From: UBA4416 sp020846025
Lineage (GTDB): Bacteria > Bacteroidota > Bacteroidia > B-17B0 > Aurantibacillaceae
NCBI GenBank assembly: GCA_963169295.1
Contig: CAUJDD010000079.1
Span: 1 to 64,000 of the forward strand
DNA length: 64,000 nucleotides
Direction: 5' to 3'
The position numbers and the translations under genes are program-made. Within the stretch, counting starts at the first letter, position 1; every line of letters begins with the position of its first letter. The notes under the pieces are model-generated. The model had not been told where the DNA came from and did not search any database. It saw nothing but the letters and a program-made list of their open reading frames with translations. Positions 36,401 through 45,500 of this stretch are shown here, piece after piece.

Positions 36401-36798
36401 AAGCCTTGCTCACTTGCAAAAGTCTCAAATACTTGTTGACCAAACTGTGAACTTAAATTTAACTGATTAAGTGTAAAGACACCCACATCACCAATCTTTA
36501 ATTCTAATGCAGGATGAACAACCTGTTTGTTCATTCCTACAATACCACCTTCGGTAATTACTTCTACATAAGCAGGTGTAGAATTTTTAAAACTTTTATA
36601 AACTTCAACTAAGTTAGATGTATAAATCATGTCATGGGTAGCGTTCCAAAATGCTTGTTGATTAACCACCTTACCTTCAATAACAGAACTAGATTGAGGT
36701 ATTCTTTGACCTAATCCTACTGGATACATTAAACATTGAGCATTAAGCCCTATTGCAGCAAAAAAACTGATAATGTAAAATAAATTTAATTTCTTCAT
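33478..36798 (-). CDS. Multidomain secreted metzincin-like protein with PKD, Ig-like repeats, SprB and T9SS type A sorting domain
   Basis: 1106 residues. Signal peptide about 1-20. An N-terminal region of unknown fold is followed by an IPT/TIG domain (SFSPTTITAGTFSVLTINGSGFG). A metzincin-like catalytic domain then carries HELGHGHQLGH and a later LMHYSL Met-turn. The eighth position of the zinc motif is Gln instead of the usual Gly. A PKD domain (WTWSMPGGTPSSS) is followed by four 72-residue tandem repeats with Cys pairs (TTICRGQSKTQTLTGASTY, in DNA about 34199-35062), two SprB-like modules (SCFGQCNGVLNSNGSG and ATCSSCTNGAVSASVSGG), and a type A sorting domain (MYPNPNNGIFTVSS, MGQVV, FAKGIYYVKV). 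Predicted to be a surface-anchored or released protease or adhesin. Confidence 0.88.
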   Translation of the reverse strand: MKKLNLFYIISFFAAIGLNAQCLMYPVGLGQRIPQSSSVIEGKVVNQQAFWNATHDMIYTSNLVEVYKSFKNSTPAYVEVITEGGIVGMNKQVVHPALELKIGDVGVFTLNQLNLSSQFGQQVFETFASEQGFIKYDVANDLAVEPFYNYQQASTTLYNTISQFTGQPYTVVKSINPFQQTSPNVNSTQAVAAISSFSPTTITAGTFSVLTINGSGFGSTPNASLIAFKNANDGGATTVSPIASQIVSWTNTQIQVEVPTRAGTGIISVNGSNSSSILTIPYAHLSVTYTDNIVYTTKHINQSGGGYTWTYNTTFNSNAPAKAAFERSLQTWRCATYINWPVASTTTTINTAVQDGTNIVTFSSTLPAGVLGRCTSYFGGCDLSGTLYWYVDELDIVFDDTPGSLSWQFGPAAPSLSQYDFESVTVHELGHGHQLGHVINSIDLMHYSLTNGQQKRNLNADDLNGGLAVMTRNAQSGGTCGNPLMTPLNTSNCTLGAPTASISSVNAACVNTPITLTDASNGNPTSWTWSMPGGTPSSSTSQNTSVTYSTTGVKTISLTVANANGTNTAVQTITISNSPTVTPAFTSTTICRGQSKTQTVSGASTYTWLPTGSGVVSVLSPTATTIYTVTGTSGGCMSAPTLFTINVTPTPTVTTAFTSTTICSGQSKTQTLTGASTYTWLPSGSGASSVLSPTATTVYTVTGSTGACVSAAKNFTINVTPTPTVTTAFTSTTICRGQSKTQTLTGASTYTWLPNGSGASSVLSPTATTIYTVTGATGACVSASKNFTINVTPTPTVTTAFTNTSICKGQSATQTLSGASTFTWLPSGSGSSSVLSPTATTIYTVTGTSSGCVSSAKVFTVTIKANPIISYTNTNPSCFGQCNGVLNSNGSGATAPYTYQLSQASVVCTSASCTALCAGVYTLQVSSANGCSTSTIVSLTQPTALSATASSTNATCSSCTNGAVSASVSGGTTPYTYSWTPISANTPTIGNLAVGCYTVIVTDAKGCVDTETTCVSFSTKIEELQHSTSHLSMYPNPNNGIFTVSSIQLEERMKIEITNTMGQVVSNERFTNVTQVNVNLSSFAKGIYYVKVNTKDGTQLFKLLIQ
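34199..35062 (-). repeat. Four tandem 216-bp repeats within the 1106-residue gene
   Basis: Four consecutive units of 72 codons, each with the same period of 216 bases (for example the motif CAGTTGGTGTTGGTG recurs at 34411 and 34627 and, with one change, at 34843). The inner two units are nearly identical at protein level and the outer two more diverged, the usual look of a young tandem expansion. Confidence 0.85.
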
Positions 36799-36980
36799 AG
36801 TATTACATTTAATGATTAGTTAAATATAAAAAAATCAATTAATAAATTGTGGTTATCCAAAAAATTTACCTCATTTTTAACATATAGGGTTTAAACAATC
36901 CGTTGTTTATTTCTATTAGTTAGCGAATAAAAAATCACCCATAAAAGAATTTAGATTTATAAAAATAAAAAATCAATTTT

Positions 36981-38330
36981 ATGGTAAGGAAAGCAGTATT
37001 AAAAGGAAAAGACAAAAAAATATTTGTACTTGATACCTCGGTTATTATTTACGATCATACCGCAATTAGAAATTTTCAGGAACACGATATCGTTATTCCC
37101 ATTACAGTACTTGAAGAACTTGATAATTTTAAAAAAGGAAACGATACCAAAAATTTTGCTGCCAGAGAATTTACCCGATATATTGATGAGATGTCGGGAG
37201 ATAACTTATTACAAGAATGGACACCAATTAATGGAAAAACACACGGTTCATTTAAAATTGAAATGCATGGATCTTCAAAGATAGATGCTGAGAAAGTATT
37301 TCAAGAACGAAAAGGCGATCATCGTATTTTAAACGCTGCCCTTTATACCGCAGAGCAATATCCTAATCGGAAAGTTATTTTAGTAACTAAAGATATTAAT
37401 CTTAGAATTAAGGCTAAATCTTTAAATCTTCATGCTGAAGATTATACTACAGGTAAAATTGTAGCGCTAGATGAACTTTACACCGGTAATTCTTTGGTAG
37501 ATAAAGTAAATCCTAACACCATCAATCAAATTTATGAGAAGGGAAGTTGTTTAGCAAAAGATGTTTTAAAAAAGGAAATACCTTTATCTAATCACTATTA
37601 CATCTTAAAAAACGGAAACGCTTCGGTATTGGCTCGCTACGAAGATTCATCAAAATCGCTTAAACGTGTTACTAAAACCTCATCGTATGGTATTATTCCT
37701 AAAAATGCAGAACAGTCTTTTGCATTAGATGCGATTATGAATCCTGATATTAAATTAGTAACAATACAAGGCGTTGCTGGAACTGGAAAAACATTATTAT
37801 CATTAGCTGGAGCTTTAGAACAAAGAAGAAACTATCATCAAATTTATATCGCTCGCCCAATTGTACCTTTAAGCAATAAAGACATTGGCTATCTTCCTGG
37901 CGATGTAAACTCAAAGTTAAATCCATATATGGAACCTCTTTGGGATAACCTAAAATTTATTAAGAGTCAGTTTGGTGATAGAGACAAGGAACTAAAAGCT
38001 ATTAATGAAATGGTTGAAAATGAAAAAATAGTTATTTGTCCTTTAGCTTTTATTAGAGGAAGAAGTTTAAGTAATATGTTTTTTATTGTTGATGAGGCAC
38101 AAAACTTAACCCCACACGAAGTAAAAACTATTATTACACGTGCTGGCGAAGGCACTAAAATCATTTTCACAGGTGATATTTATCAAATTGATACACCTTA
38201 CCTTGATGCACAATCAAACGGATTAAGTTATTTAATAGATAAAGTAAAAGGACAACCTCTGTATGCACACATTACCTTACAAAAAGGAGAACGCAGTGAA
38301 TTAGCAAACTTAGCAAACGATTTATTGTAA
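36981..38330 (+). CDS. PIN-PhoH ATPase (PhoH2/YlaK-like)
   Basis: 449 residues. An N-terminal PIN-like nuclease domain (FVLDTSVIIYD with the first acidic residue; VIPITVLEELDNFKKG; DHRILNAALYTAEQYP and VTKDINLRIKA) joins a PhoH ATPase. Walker A is GVAGTGKTLLS at about 265-272, and Walker B is FFIVDEAQN near 367. The fusion, called PhoH2, has been linked in other bacteria to RNA unwinding and cleavage. It is cytosolic. The gene stands alone and points away from the T9SS gene. No upstream antitoxin-like gene is seen here. Confidence 0.92.
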   Translation: MVRKAVLKGKDKKIFVLDTSVIIYDHTAIRNFQEHDIVIPITVLEELDNFKKGNDTKNFAAREFTRYIDEMSGDNLLQEWTPINGKTHGSFKIEMHGSSKIDAEKVFQERKGDHRILNAALYTAEQYPNRKVILVTKDINLRIKAKSLNLHAEDYTTGKIVALDELYTGNSLVDKVNPNTINQIYEKGSCLAKDVLKKEIPLSNHYYILKNGNASVLARYEDSSKSLKRVTKTSSYGIIPKNAEQSFALDAIMNPDIKLVTIQGVAGTGKTLLSLAGALEQRRNYHQIYIARPIVPLSNKDIGYLPGDVNSKLNPYMEPLWDNLKFIKSQFGDRDKELKAINEMVENEKIVICPLAFIRGRSLSNMFFIVDEAQNLTPHEVKTIITRAGEGTKIIFTGDIYQIDTPYLDAQSNGLSYLIDKVKGQPLYAHITLQKGERSELANLANDLL

Positions 38331-38369
38331 AATAATCGAATTGATATCAATAATAAAATTACTCAGAAA

Positions 38370-39698
38370 TTAAGCTTCTGTTTCCTTAAACACAATGTTT
38401 AATGTTTCAAGTTCTTGTAACATGGGTTCATAAATTTCTTTTACAGTAGGAATTTGAACGCCATATAATTTGAATTGACCAGTTAAAAAATTCTTAATCG
38501 TAATTGCTAGTGGAAGCCCTACGGTTTTAGCCATAGCCGTATGAACTTCATCATCACCAATTACCACTAACGAAGAATTTAATTGTTTTTGATTGCCATT
38601 TAATTCGTAAACAAATTGATGTTGCATTACTATCATATCTTTATCTCCTGGCTTTAACAGCCATTTTTCTTCTAATAAATGTTGTAATAATTCAGCGGGC
38701 GATGCTTCCACTAAGGTAATGGGTTTATCCGAAAACAAATCTAAGTATTCTAATTTATTCATTACCTCAGCATCTATTTCTGCACCCATAAATGTTTTGA
38801 GCTTTTCTTTTACTGATTGTTTTCCACTTGGTAAAAATGAATTTAAAAGACTAGTGTAAGTTAATCTATTAGCTTGTTTTATTTTATAAGTATCGTCTGT
38901 CAATCCCAGCTTTACAAATACATTCCATGCTTTACAGTATCCTGGAAAGCGCAGTGTACCACGCAATAGCGTTTCAATATCTTGTAAGCCATAAGGCTCT
39001 TTATAACTAATGCTATCACGATTAGCATACGCATCAAAATCACCGTAACCATCAATTGATATAGTTTCTATTTGCGTGTATATACGATTATATGGAATAA
39101 ATTTAAGTTGCGATTCTTCAATGAATTGTGCAGTACCTTGTCCTGCTAGAATAACATTGCGTGGATTCCAACTAAACTTATATCCCCATGGGTTATCATT
39201 ACTTTCTGGAGCAACTAAGCCTCCACAAAAAGATTTAAAAGAAGTAATTTTTCCACCTTTAGCTTTTATCTCATCTATTACCTTCATAGCTGAAGCATGG
39301 TCAATGCCTGGGTCTAAACCACATTCATTTAAAAGCAAAATATTTTTTTGTTTCGCCTCGGCATCTAATGCCTTCATATCAGGGCTTACATAACTTGCCG
39401 TAGCTAAATGTTTACCAAAACGAACACAATCTTTAGCCACATCTACATGCATAAAAGCAGGCAACATTGACACCACAAAATCTGCCTTTTGAATTAAAGT
39501 TTCACGCAAACTCACATTATGCACGTCAAATTCTACAGCTTCAGCAATAGATTGATATGTTTTAATTTTATCCTCTACGGCTTTTTTATTAGCGTCTGCT
39601 ATTGTAATGTGCCATTGATATTGGACAGCATGTTTTAATAAGTAATTAATTAAACTGGACGATGAGCGACCTGCTCCTATTATTAATATTCTTGTCAT
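38370..39698 (-). CDS. Saccharopine dehydrogenase-like NAD(P)-binding protein
   Basis: 442 residues from ATG 39698 (MTRILIIGAGRSSSSLINYL). A longer frame opening with TTG at 39716 would start inside the promoter element and is rejected. The Rossmann nucleotide motif is GAGRSSSS at the front, and the C-terminal half is the saccharopine dehydrogenase catalytic domain: LNECGLDPGIDHASAMKVIDE, SFCGGLVAPESNDNPWGYKFSW and YANRDSISYKEPYGL. The family handles saccharopine formation or breakdown (lysine degradation) or related imino-acid steps. Reaction direction is unknown. It is divergent from the DUF4476 gene. Confidence 0.87.
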   Translation of the reverse strand: MTRILIIGAGRSSSSLINYLLKHAVQYQWHITIADANKKAVEDKIKTYQSIAEAVEFDVHNVSLRETLIQKADFVVSMLPAFMHVDVAKDCVRFGKHLATASYVSPDMKALDAEAKQKNILLLNECGLDPGIDHASAMKVIDEIKAKGGKITSFKSFCGGLVAPESNDNPWGYKFSWNPRNVILAGQGTAQFIEESQLKFIPYNRIYTQIETISIDGYGDFDAYANRDSISYKEPYGLQDIETLLRGTLRFPGYCKAWNVFVKLGLTDDTYKIKQANRLTYTSLLNSFLPSGKQSVKEKLKTFMGAEIDAEVMNKLEYLDLFSDKPITLVEASPAELLQHLLEEKWLLKPGDKDMIVMQHQFVYELNGNQKQLNSSLVVIGDDEVHTAMAKTVGLPLAITIKNFLTGQFKLYGVQIPTVKEIYEPMLQELETLNIVFKETEA

Positions 39699-39713
39699 AA
39701 TCTTAATTGTACA

Positions 39714-39721
39714 CAAAAATA
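39714..39721 (-). promoter_or_regulatory. -7 promoter element for the saccharopine dehydrogenase-like gene
   Basis: On the minus strand TATTTTTG matches TAnnTTTG, with the ATG 16 bases on at 39698. It lies only four bases from the opposite-strand element at 39726-39733. Confidence 0.55.
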
Positions 39722-39725
39722 ACCT

Positions 39726-39733
39726 TAAATTTG
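39726..39733 (+). promoter_or_regulatory. -7 promoter element for the DUF4476 gene
   Basis: TAAATTTG matches TAnnTTTG, 17 bases before the ATG at 39751. It is packed against the divergent element at 39714-39721, so the two promoters could compete for RNA polymerase. Confidence 0.5.
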
Positions 39734-39750
39734 TTATTTAAACAGAATAA

Positions 39751-40854
39751 ATGTTTCAAAAATTACTCATACAATGTTTTGTGTTTATGTTGCTTAATGT
39801 ATGTTATTCGCAAAACAACAGCTTGGTTATATTTAGTGAAAACGGCGTTCCGTTTTATCTCACTGTTAATGGAGAAAGAATAAACAAAAAAGCAGAGACA
39901 AATATTAAAGCAACAGGTTTGTCAAACGGATGGCAACACATATATATAACCATTCCTGGTATTGTGAAAGAACCTTCTTTTAAAGATTCTATCAATTTTG
40001 GTAAACAAGAACGATTCCAAAACAAAGAATTTACATATCTACTAATTAAAAAAAGCGATAAACTAATTCTACAATTCAAATCAATTTCTGAACCATCAGG
40101 CCCACAAAAACCGATAGTTCCTGAAGCTCCTAAAGAAACAGCGCCTATAATTGATAATAGTATTTACGGTAATGTTTATCAAGCTGTAAAAAACAAGCCC
40201 GTATTTTTTCAAAACTACAACATCGAAACCGAAACGTGTAACACGCCGCTTAACGATAAAGATATTCAATATATTAAAAACCTTATTATTAGGGCTAATG
40301 ATAAAGAGGCCACGCACCGATATATAACAGAGGTTATTAGCAAAAACTGCTATACAGTAATTCAATTAAATGAATTATTACAACTAGAACCAATAGATAT
40401 GGATAGGCTTTATACCGCTAAAAATGCCTATTGGCATATAAGTGATATACAGAATATTAAAAATATACTTTCAGTCTTTAAATATCCAGCTATGAAAGAA
40501 TCATTTGAAAATTACATTATCGAACAAGAAAACATAGCCAAACAAAAACAATTAAATTGTTCAACACCCATCGATGAAACAAATTTTAATCAACTCTATT
40601 TAAAATTAAAGAACTTATCTTACGACAGCGACAAACTCAATGAAGCAAAAAAACAACTCAGTAAAATATGTTTATCAAGTATTCAAATAAAAAAAATAAG
40701 TTCGCTATTCACACATGATAGAGAAAAATTAGATTTTATAAAATATGCTTTAAATATTATAACCGACAAAGAAAATAAAGTAACACTTGCCGAAGAACTA
40801 CAATATCAAGGAAGCAAAGAAGAGTTTTATAACCATATACACTATCAACCATGA
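39751..40854 (+). CDS. Secreted protein with two DUF4476 domains
   Basis: 367 residues. A signal peptide (about 1-20, ending NVCYS) is followed by a beta-rich domain resembling an Ig-like or PEGA-like fold (ENGVPFYLTVNGERINKKA, WQHIYITIPG), and a Pro-rich linker around 110-130 (SGPQKPIVPEAPKETAP). Two DUF4476-type helical modules follow. One is near 150-250 (CNTPLNDKDIQYIKNLI, VISKNCYTVIQLNELL, YWHISDIQNI) and the other near 270-365 (CSTPIDETNFNQLYLKL, LSKICLSSIQIKKI). Each begins with Cys-x-Thr-Pro and has a second Cys, probably a disulfide. Function of the domain is unknown. It overlaps the next gene by four bases (ATGA). Confidence 0.82.
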   Translation: MFQKLLIQCFVFMLLNVCYSQNNSLVIFSENGVPFYLTVNGERINKKAETNIKATGLSNGWQHIYITIPGIVKEPSFKDSINFGKQERFQNKEFTYLLIKKSDKLILQFKSISEPSGPQKPIVPEAPKETAPIIDNSIYGNVYQAVKNKPVFFQNYNIETETCNTPLNDKDIQYIKNLIIRANDKEATHRYITEVISKNCYTVIQLNELLQLEPIDMDRLYTAKNAYWHISDIQNIKNILSVFKYPAMKESFENYIIEQENIAKQKQLNCSTPIDETNFNQLYLKLKNLSYDSDKLNEAKKQLSKICLSSIQIKKISSLFTHDREKLDFIKYALNIITDKENKVTLAEELQYQGSKEEFYNHIHYQP

Positions 40855-41258
40855 ATCAAAAAAAATTAATTACCATTGGATTACTTGGCGCTATATCTGT
40901 AGCATTAGGCGCTTTAGGTGCACATTTTTTAAAAAGTAAAATGGCAACAGGTTTAATAACCATCGACCAGCTAAATGGTTTTGATACAGCTGCTAGGTAT
41001 CAAATGTATCATACCTTAGCTATGCTAGCCATTTTCTTAATTTCAAAACATTCACCGCATAAATTTTTAAATTGGGCTTACAGTTGTTTTTTTATTGGTA
41101 TCTTACTTTTTTCGGGTTCATTATATTTTCTTTGTACAAAAAGTTTGTTAGGAATGGAATGGCTAAGCTTCCTAGGTCCTATCACACCTTTAGGAGGTTT
41201 ATTCTTTATAGCTGGCTGGTTGCTATTAGTTGTAACTGGATTAAACAAACAGAAATAA
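40851..41258 (+). CDS. DUF423 membrane protein
   Basis: 135 residues with four membrane segments: LITIGLLGAISVALGALGAHF, YQMYHTLAMLAIFLISKH, WAYSCFFIGILLFSGSLYF and ITPLGGLFFIAGWLLLVVTG. This is the compact DUF423/YwdK arrangement, with the conserved G-A-x-G-A-H near residue 25 and the Y-Q-x-x-H pattern. Function unknown in all bacteria so far as I know. Its ATG overlaps the stop of the DUF4476 gene, so translation is coupled. Next gene follows after four bases. Confidence 0.9.
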   Translation: MNQKKLITIGLLGAISVALGALGAHFLKSKMATGLITIDQLNGFDTAARYQMYHTLAMLAIFLISKHSPHKFLNWAYSCFFIGILLFSGSLYFLCTKSLLGMEWLSFLGPITPLGGLFFIAGWLLLVVTGLNKQK

Positions 41259-41262
41259 AGAC

Positions 41263-42525
41263 TTGAATCAAAAGGTAAAAATATTGTCCGCTTTTTTATT
41301 GGTTTATGGCGCTTTGTGTTTCATTTCATTAAACCGTCATTCACACGCTAAAATACACACTTATCATTCCGAAATATGGGCTGATAAAGCTGGGTATAAC
41401 GTTTACCTTCCTGCTACTTTTATTTATCATTTTCAAACAGAATCTTTACCTAAACACATTGATTCATTAACAGGATATGGTTTTACTATTGATAGTACAA
41501 ATCAAAAAATAATAACCAAATATCCTTATGGTGTTGCTCTCATGCAAAGTCCGTTTTGGTTAATTGCACACTTGCTATCTACCGAAAAAGATGGCTTTTC
41601 AGTTCTTTATCAAAAATCAATAGACTTTGCAGGTAGTTTTTATTTATGCTTGGGTATATTTATGTTATTTTTTCTTATAAAACAATACAGTACTCGCAAC
41701 TATGCCATTTTATTGTCCATTTTACTCACTACCAGCACAGGCATATTTTATTATGGTATCTTTGAAACAGGTATGTCGCATATATATTCATTTTGTGTAT
41801 TAAGTGCCTTAGTATATTTATTATTCCAAACAAAAACTCAAGCCACTTTTTACAACCTACTCTTTTTAGGGTTACTTTCTAGTTTATACATCATTATACG
41901 CCCCATAAACATTGTATTTTTAATCGTCCTTTTTGCTTTTGTACTCTTTCATAATAAATCGGCTATTTTAAATTTTAATACTTTCAAGCAACTAAAAACA
42001 ATTCATTACATCATTATAATAAGTATATGTTTAATACTTATCATTCCTCAATTAGCTTATTATAAATATGCTTTTAACTCTTATTTAACTAACTCTTATT
42101 CCAACGAATCATTTGTAAAACCTACTCTTCGGCGTATTACTCAATTATTATTTTCGCCACACAATGGTTTATTTATCTATTATCCTATTGGTATTTTTTT
42201 GCTTATTTACGCATTCATTCAACAACATTATTCACGTTTTTTATTATTAAGTTTAGCTTGTGTTTATGTCATTCTTTATAGTTCTTGGTGGAGTTTATCA
42301 CTTGGTTGCGGTTTTGGGCATCGCGCTTTTAACGATATTGCCATTTTATTTTTCATTCCACTCTTTATGAATACGCCTTCACTAAAAAAATCGGTTATTT
42401 TAATCATTGGAATTTTAGCTTTTATCAATCTAAAATTCATTTTTAGTTACGATGGTTGCCTGTTCTCCTCTGAAAATGGGAGTTTCACCGAATATTTCCA
42501 TATCCTTTTTGGAGAATTTAAGTAA
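41263..42525 (+). CDS. Polytopic membrane protein (GT39/PMT-like)
   Basis: 420 residues with about ten hydrophobic segments. It begins with TTG (MNQKVKILSAFLLVYGALCFIS); no ATG fits near the front. A large first extracytoplasmic loop has the acidic and His pattern seen near the active site of GT-C glycosyltransferases: HSHAKIHTYHSEIWADKAGYNVYLPATFIYHF, and later KYPYGVALMQSPFWLIAH. The landmarks FETGMSHIYSFC and SSWWSLSLGCGFGHRAF agree with dolichyl-phosphate-mannose-like membrane transferases of Bacteroidota. Substrate unknown. Close to DUF423, in the same operon. Confidence 0.72.
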   Translation: MNQKVKILSAFLLVYGALCFISLNRHSHAKIHTYHSEIWADKAGYNVYLPATFIYHFQTESLPKHIDSLTGYGFTIDSTNQKIITKYPYGVALMQSPFWLIAHLLSTEKDGFSVLYQKSIDFAGSFYLCLGIFMLFFLIKQYSTRNYAILLSILLTTSTGIFYYGIFETGMSHIYSFCVLSALVYLLFQTKTQATFYNLLFLGLLSSLYIIIRPINIVFLIVLFAFVLFHNKSAILNFNTFKQLKTIHYIIIISICLILIIPQLAYYKYAFNSYLTNSYSNESFVKPTLRRITQLLFSPHNGLFIYYPIGIFLLIYAFIQQHYSRFLLLSLACVYVILYSSWWSLSLGCGFGHRAFNDIAILFFIPLFMNTPSLKKSVILIIGILAFINLKFIFSYDGCLFSSENGSFTEYFHILFGEFK

Positions 42526-42579
42526 ATTTCTTTTAACAAGTCATTTTTGTATATTTAGGCAATTAAAATAGTACCTATT

Positions 42580-45500
42580 ATGAATTTAAGATATTATGTT
42601 TTAATCGCATCGTTATTTTTTAGCTTACAAATTTTTTCTCAAAAAGGTAAAAATTTAGCTTTAGTGGTAAATGCAGCAAACACAAAAATTAATGAATTTA
42701 CGTCACTTACTTCCAATGCAAGTGCAGGTTCCACAATATTAAGTGTAACATCAAGTAGCTTAAATACAAATAGTCGTTTTACATCAACACTTACTCCAGG
42801 AGATTTAGTAATGGTTATACAAATGCAAGGTGCCTTAATTAAATTAAGTCCAGTTCCCATTTGGGCACCTGATAGCACCTATGGAAATATTTACAACTAT
42901 CAAACCTGTGGAAATTATGAATTTGCACAAGTAAAATCTATTATATCAGGCACACAAATTGAACTAGATTGTGGTTTAACTTATAATTATTCAAGTAGTG
43001 GAAGAACACAAGTAGTACGAGTTCCAAGATATAGTGCGCTTACCATAAATAGTGGCGGTGTATTAACCACAGATGCTTGGAATGGAAGCATTGGCGGTAT
43101 TTTAGTAGCCGAAGTTGATGGCAACACAACAATAAGTGGAGGTGGAAGCATTAACGTAAATGGTTTAGGATTTAGAGGTGGCGTAGCTGCAGGAAATGGC
43201 GGTTCGGGAAATAGTAACTTTGCAACTCTTAGCAACAATAATGGAGCTGCTAAAGGCGAAGGAATTGGGAGTGATAGAATTACAGGAACAGGTCATGACA
43301 CCTTAGGATTATATTGCAAAGGCGCACCAGGCAATGGTGGTGGTGGGGGAAATGCAAATAACTGTGCTGGTGGTGGCGGTGGAAACGGAGGAAATATTTC
43401 TAACTATAACGGATATGGAATTCCCACTGCAGGTTATACTGCCATCTGGAATTTAGAATGGCCAGGTAGAGCAAGTGTAACTTCGAGTGGCGGCGGAAAA
43501 GGTGGTTACGGTACAGCTACAACTACTACACCAAACGTAAATTCTGTTGGTCCAAACAATACCGCTTGGGGAAGTTTTAAACGCCCTAACTATGGGGGCT
43601 TTGGTGGTCGTCCGCTTGACTACTCTACTGGTAAAATTTTTATGGGAGGCGGTGGTGGTGCTGGTCACATGTCTAACGGGCAATCTAATGGAACTAATGC
43701 TTGTTCAGGAGGAAACGGCGGAGGTATTGTTTATCTATTGAATTACGGTACTATTTCAGGAAATGGTACTATTAATGCTAATGGGAACAATGGAAACAAT
43801 GCGTTTGGTTCACCTACTTTTTCTTACCCTTCACAAGGAATTGATGGTGCTGGTGGTGCTGGAGCAGGTGGAACTATTATTTTAAAATCAAACGGAACTA
43901 TTTCGGGGATCACAGCCAATGCCATTGGTGGTAACGGAGGTAATCAAGTAAAATCAGGTACATCCAGCTCTGAATCGCAAGGTCCTGGAGGTGGTGGAAG
44001 TGGAGGGTATATTTCAGGGAATGGAAGTGTATTTACACAAAATGTTACTGGTGGTAGTAACGGAACAACAAATGCAAGTAATTTATCGTCCACTTTTCCA
44101 ATGAATGGCGCTACTTCTGGTGATGTAGGAACGAATAATCAAATCATAAATCCTTCTTTTACATTAACAACTTCTGCTAACCAAACAATTTGCGCTAATC
44201 AATCGGTAAGTTTAACAGCTACCTCTAACAACGGTAGCGCAACCATACAATGGTTTAATAATGCTGCTGGTGGAAATGCAATTAGCACAGGTACAACTTA
44301 TGTAACAACTTATACGGCTACTGGTACATATACTGTATATGCTGGTTCATGCCCTGGTATTTACAGGCTTCCTATCATTATTACCGTTACACCAGGTGCA
44401 AGTATAACAGTGAACAGTGCCACTATTTGTGCTGGCCAAAGTGTTGTACTTACAGCAAGCGGAGCAACTACTTATACGTGGAATACAGGAGCCACAACAG
44501 CTTCTATATCGGTATCACCTACTGTTGCTACCGTATATACTGTAAACGGAACTCAAGGTTCTTGTTCGGGAGTTCAAACTTCTACGGTAAATGTCAATTC
44601 ATCTACCGTTGTAAACGTAGCAAATGCAAATATCTGCTCAGGGAATTCAGCTACATTAACAGCGAGTGGCGCCACCAATTATACTTGGATGCCAGGCGGA
44701 CAAACAACTACAAGTATTGTAGTGAGCCCTACTATTAATACAACTTATACCATCACTGGTTCTACGGGTGCCTGTAGTGGAACTACAACTGCAAACGTTA
44801 ATGTTAGCTCTACACCAACATTAACGGCAAATTCACAAACAATTTGTGCTGGTCAGGTTGCAACATTTACAGTAAGTGGAGCAAGCACTTACACTTGGAT
44901 GCCAGGCAATATAACTGGCAGCACCTACACAACAAGTCCTTCAAGTTCAGGAACTATTTCAATACTTGGCGCAAATGGTTCTTGTACAACCCAAGTTACT
45001 AGATCAATTACAGTTACACCAAATCCAACAGTTGCTGTAAGTAATCAAACAATTTGTTCATCGCAAAACGCTATCATAACAGCAAGTGGTGCTAATACTT
45101 ATTCATGGAGTACAGGAGCAACAACCTCAAGTATTTCTGTTTCACCAACTACAACTACTGTATATACAGTTACTGGTACAAGCAGTTCTTGTTCAGATAT
45201 AAAAACGGTAACTATAACGGTAACTTCACAACCAACAGTCAATGTAAACAACGCCTCTATTTGTTCGGGTAATTCTACTATTTTAACGGCAAGTGGTGCA
45301 ACTAATTATACTTGGATGCCAGGCGGACAAACAACATCTACCATATCTGTAAGTCCTAGCAACACTACTACATACACCATTACAGGAGCAACTGGTACAT
45401 GTACAAACTCTACCACATCTACAGTTAGTGTTACTCCTACTCCTACTTTGGTAGCAAGTTCAAGTACTATTTGTGCTGGACAAACAGCTACTCTATCAGC

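Noticed and set aside
36981..38330. PIN domain as toxin of a toxin-antitoxin pair
   Set aside because: The PIN domain is fused to a PhoH ATPase and there is no small antitoxin-like gene next to it.
39699..39716. TTG at 39716 as the saccharopine dehydrogenase-like start
   Set aside because: It falls in the promoter motif; the ATG at 39698 begins directly with the Rossmann strand.
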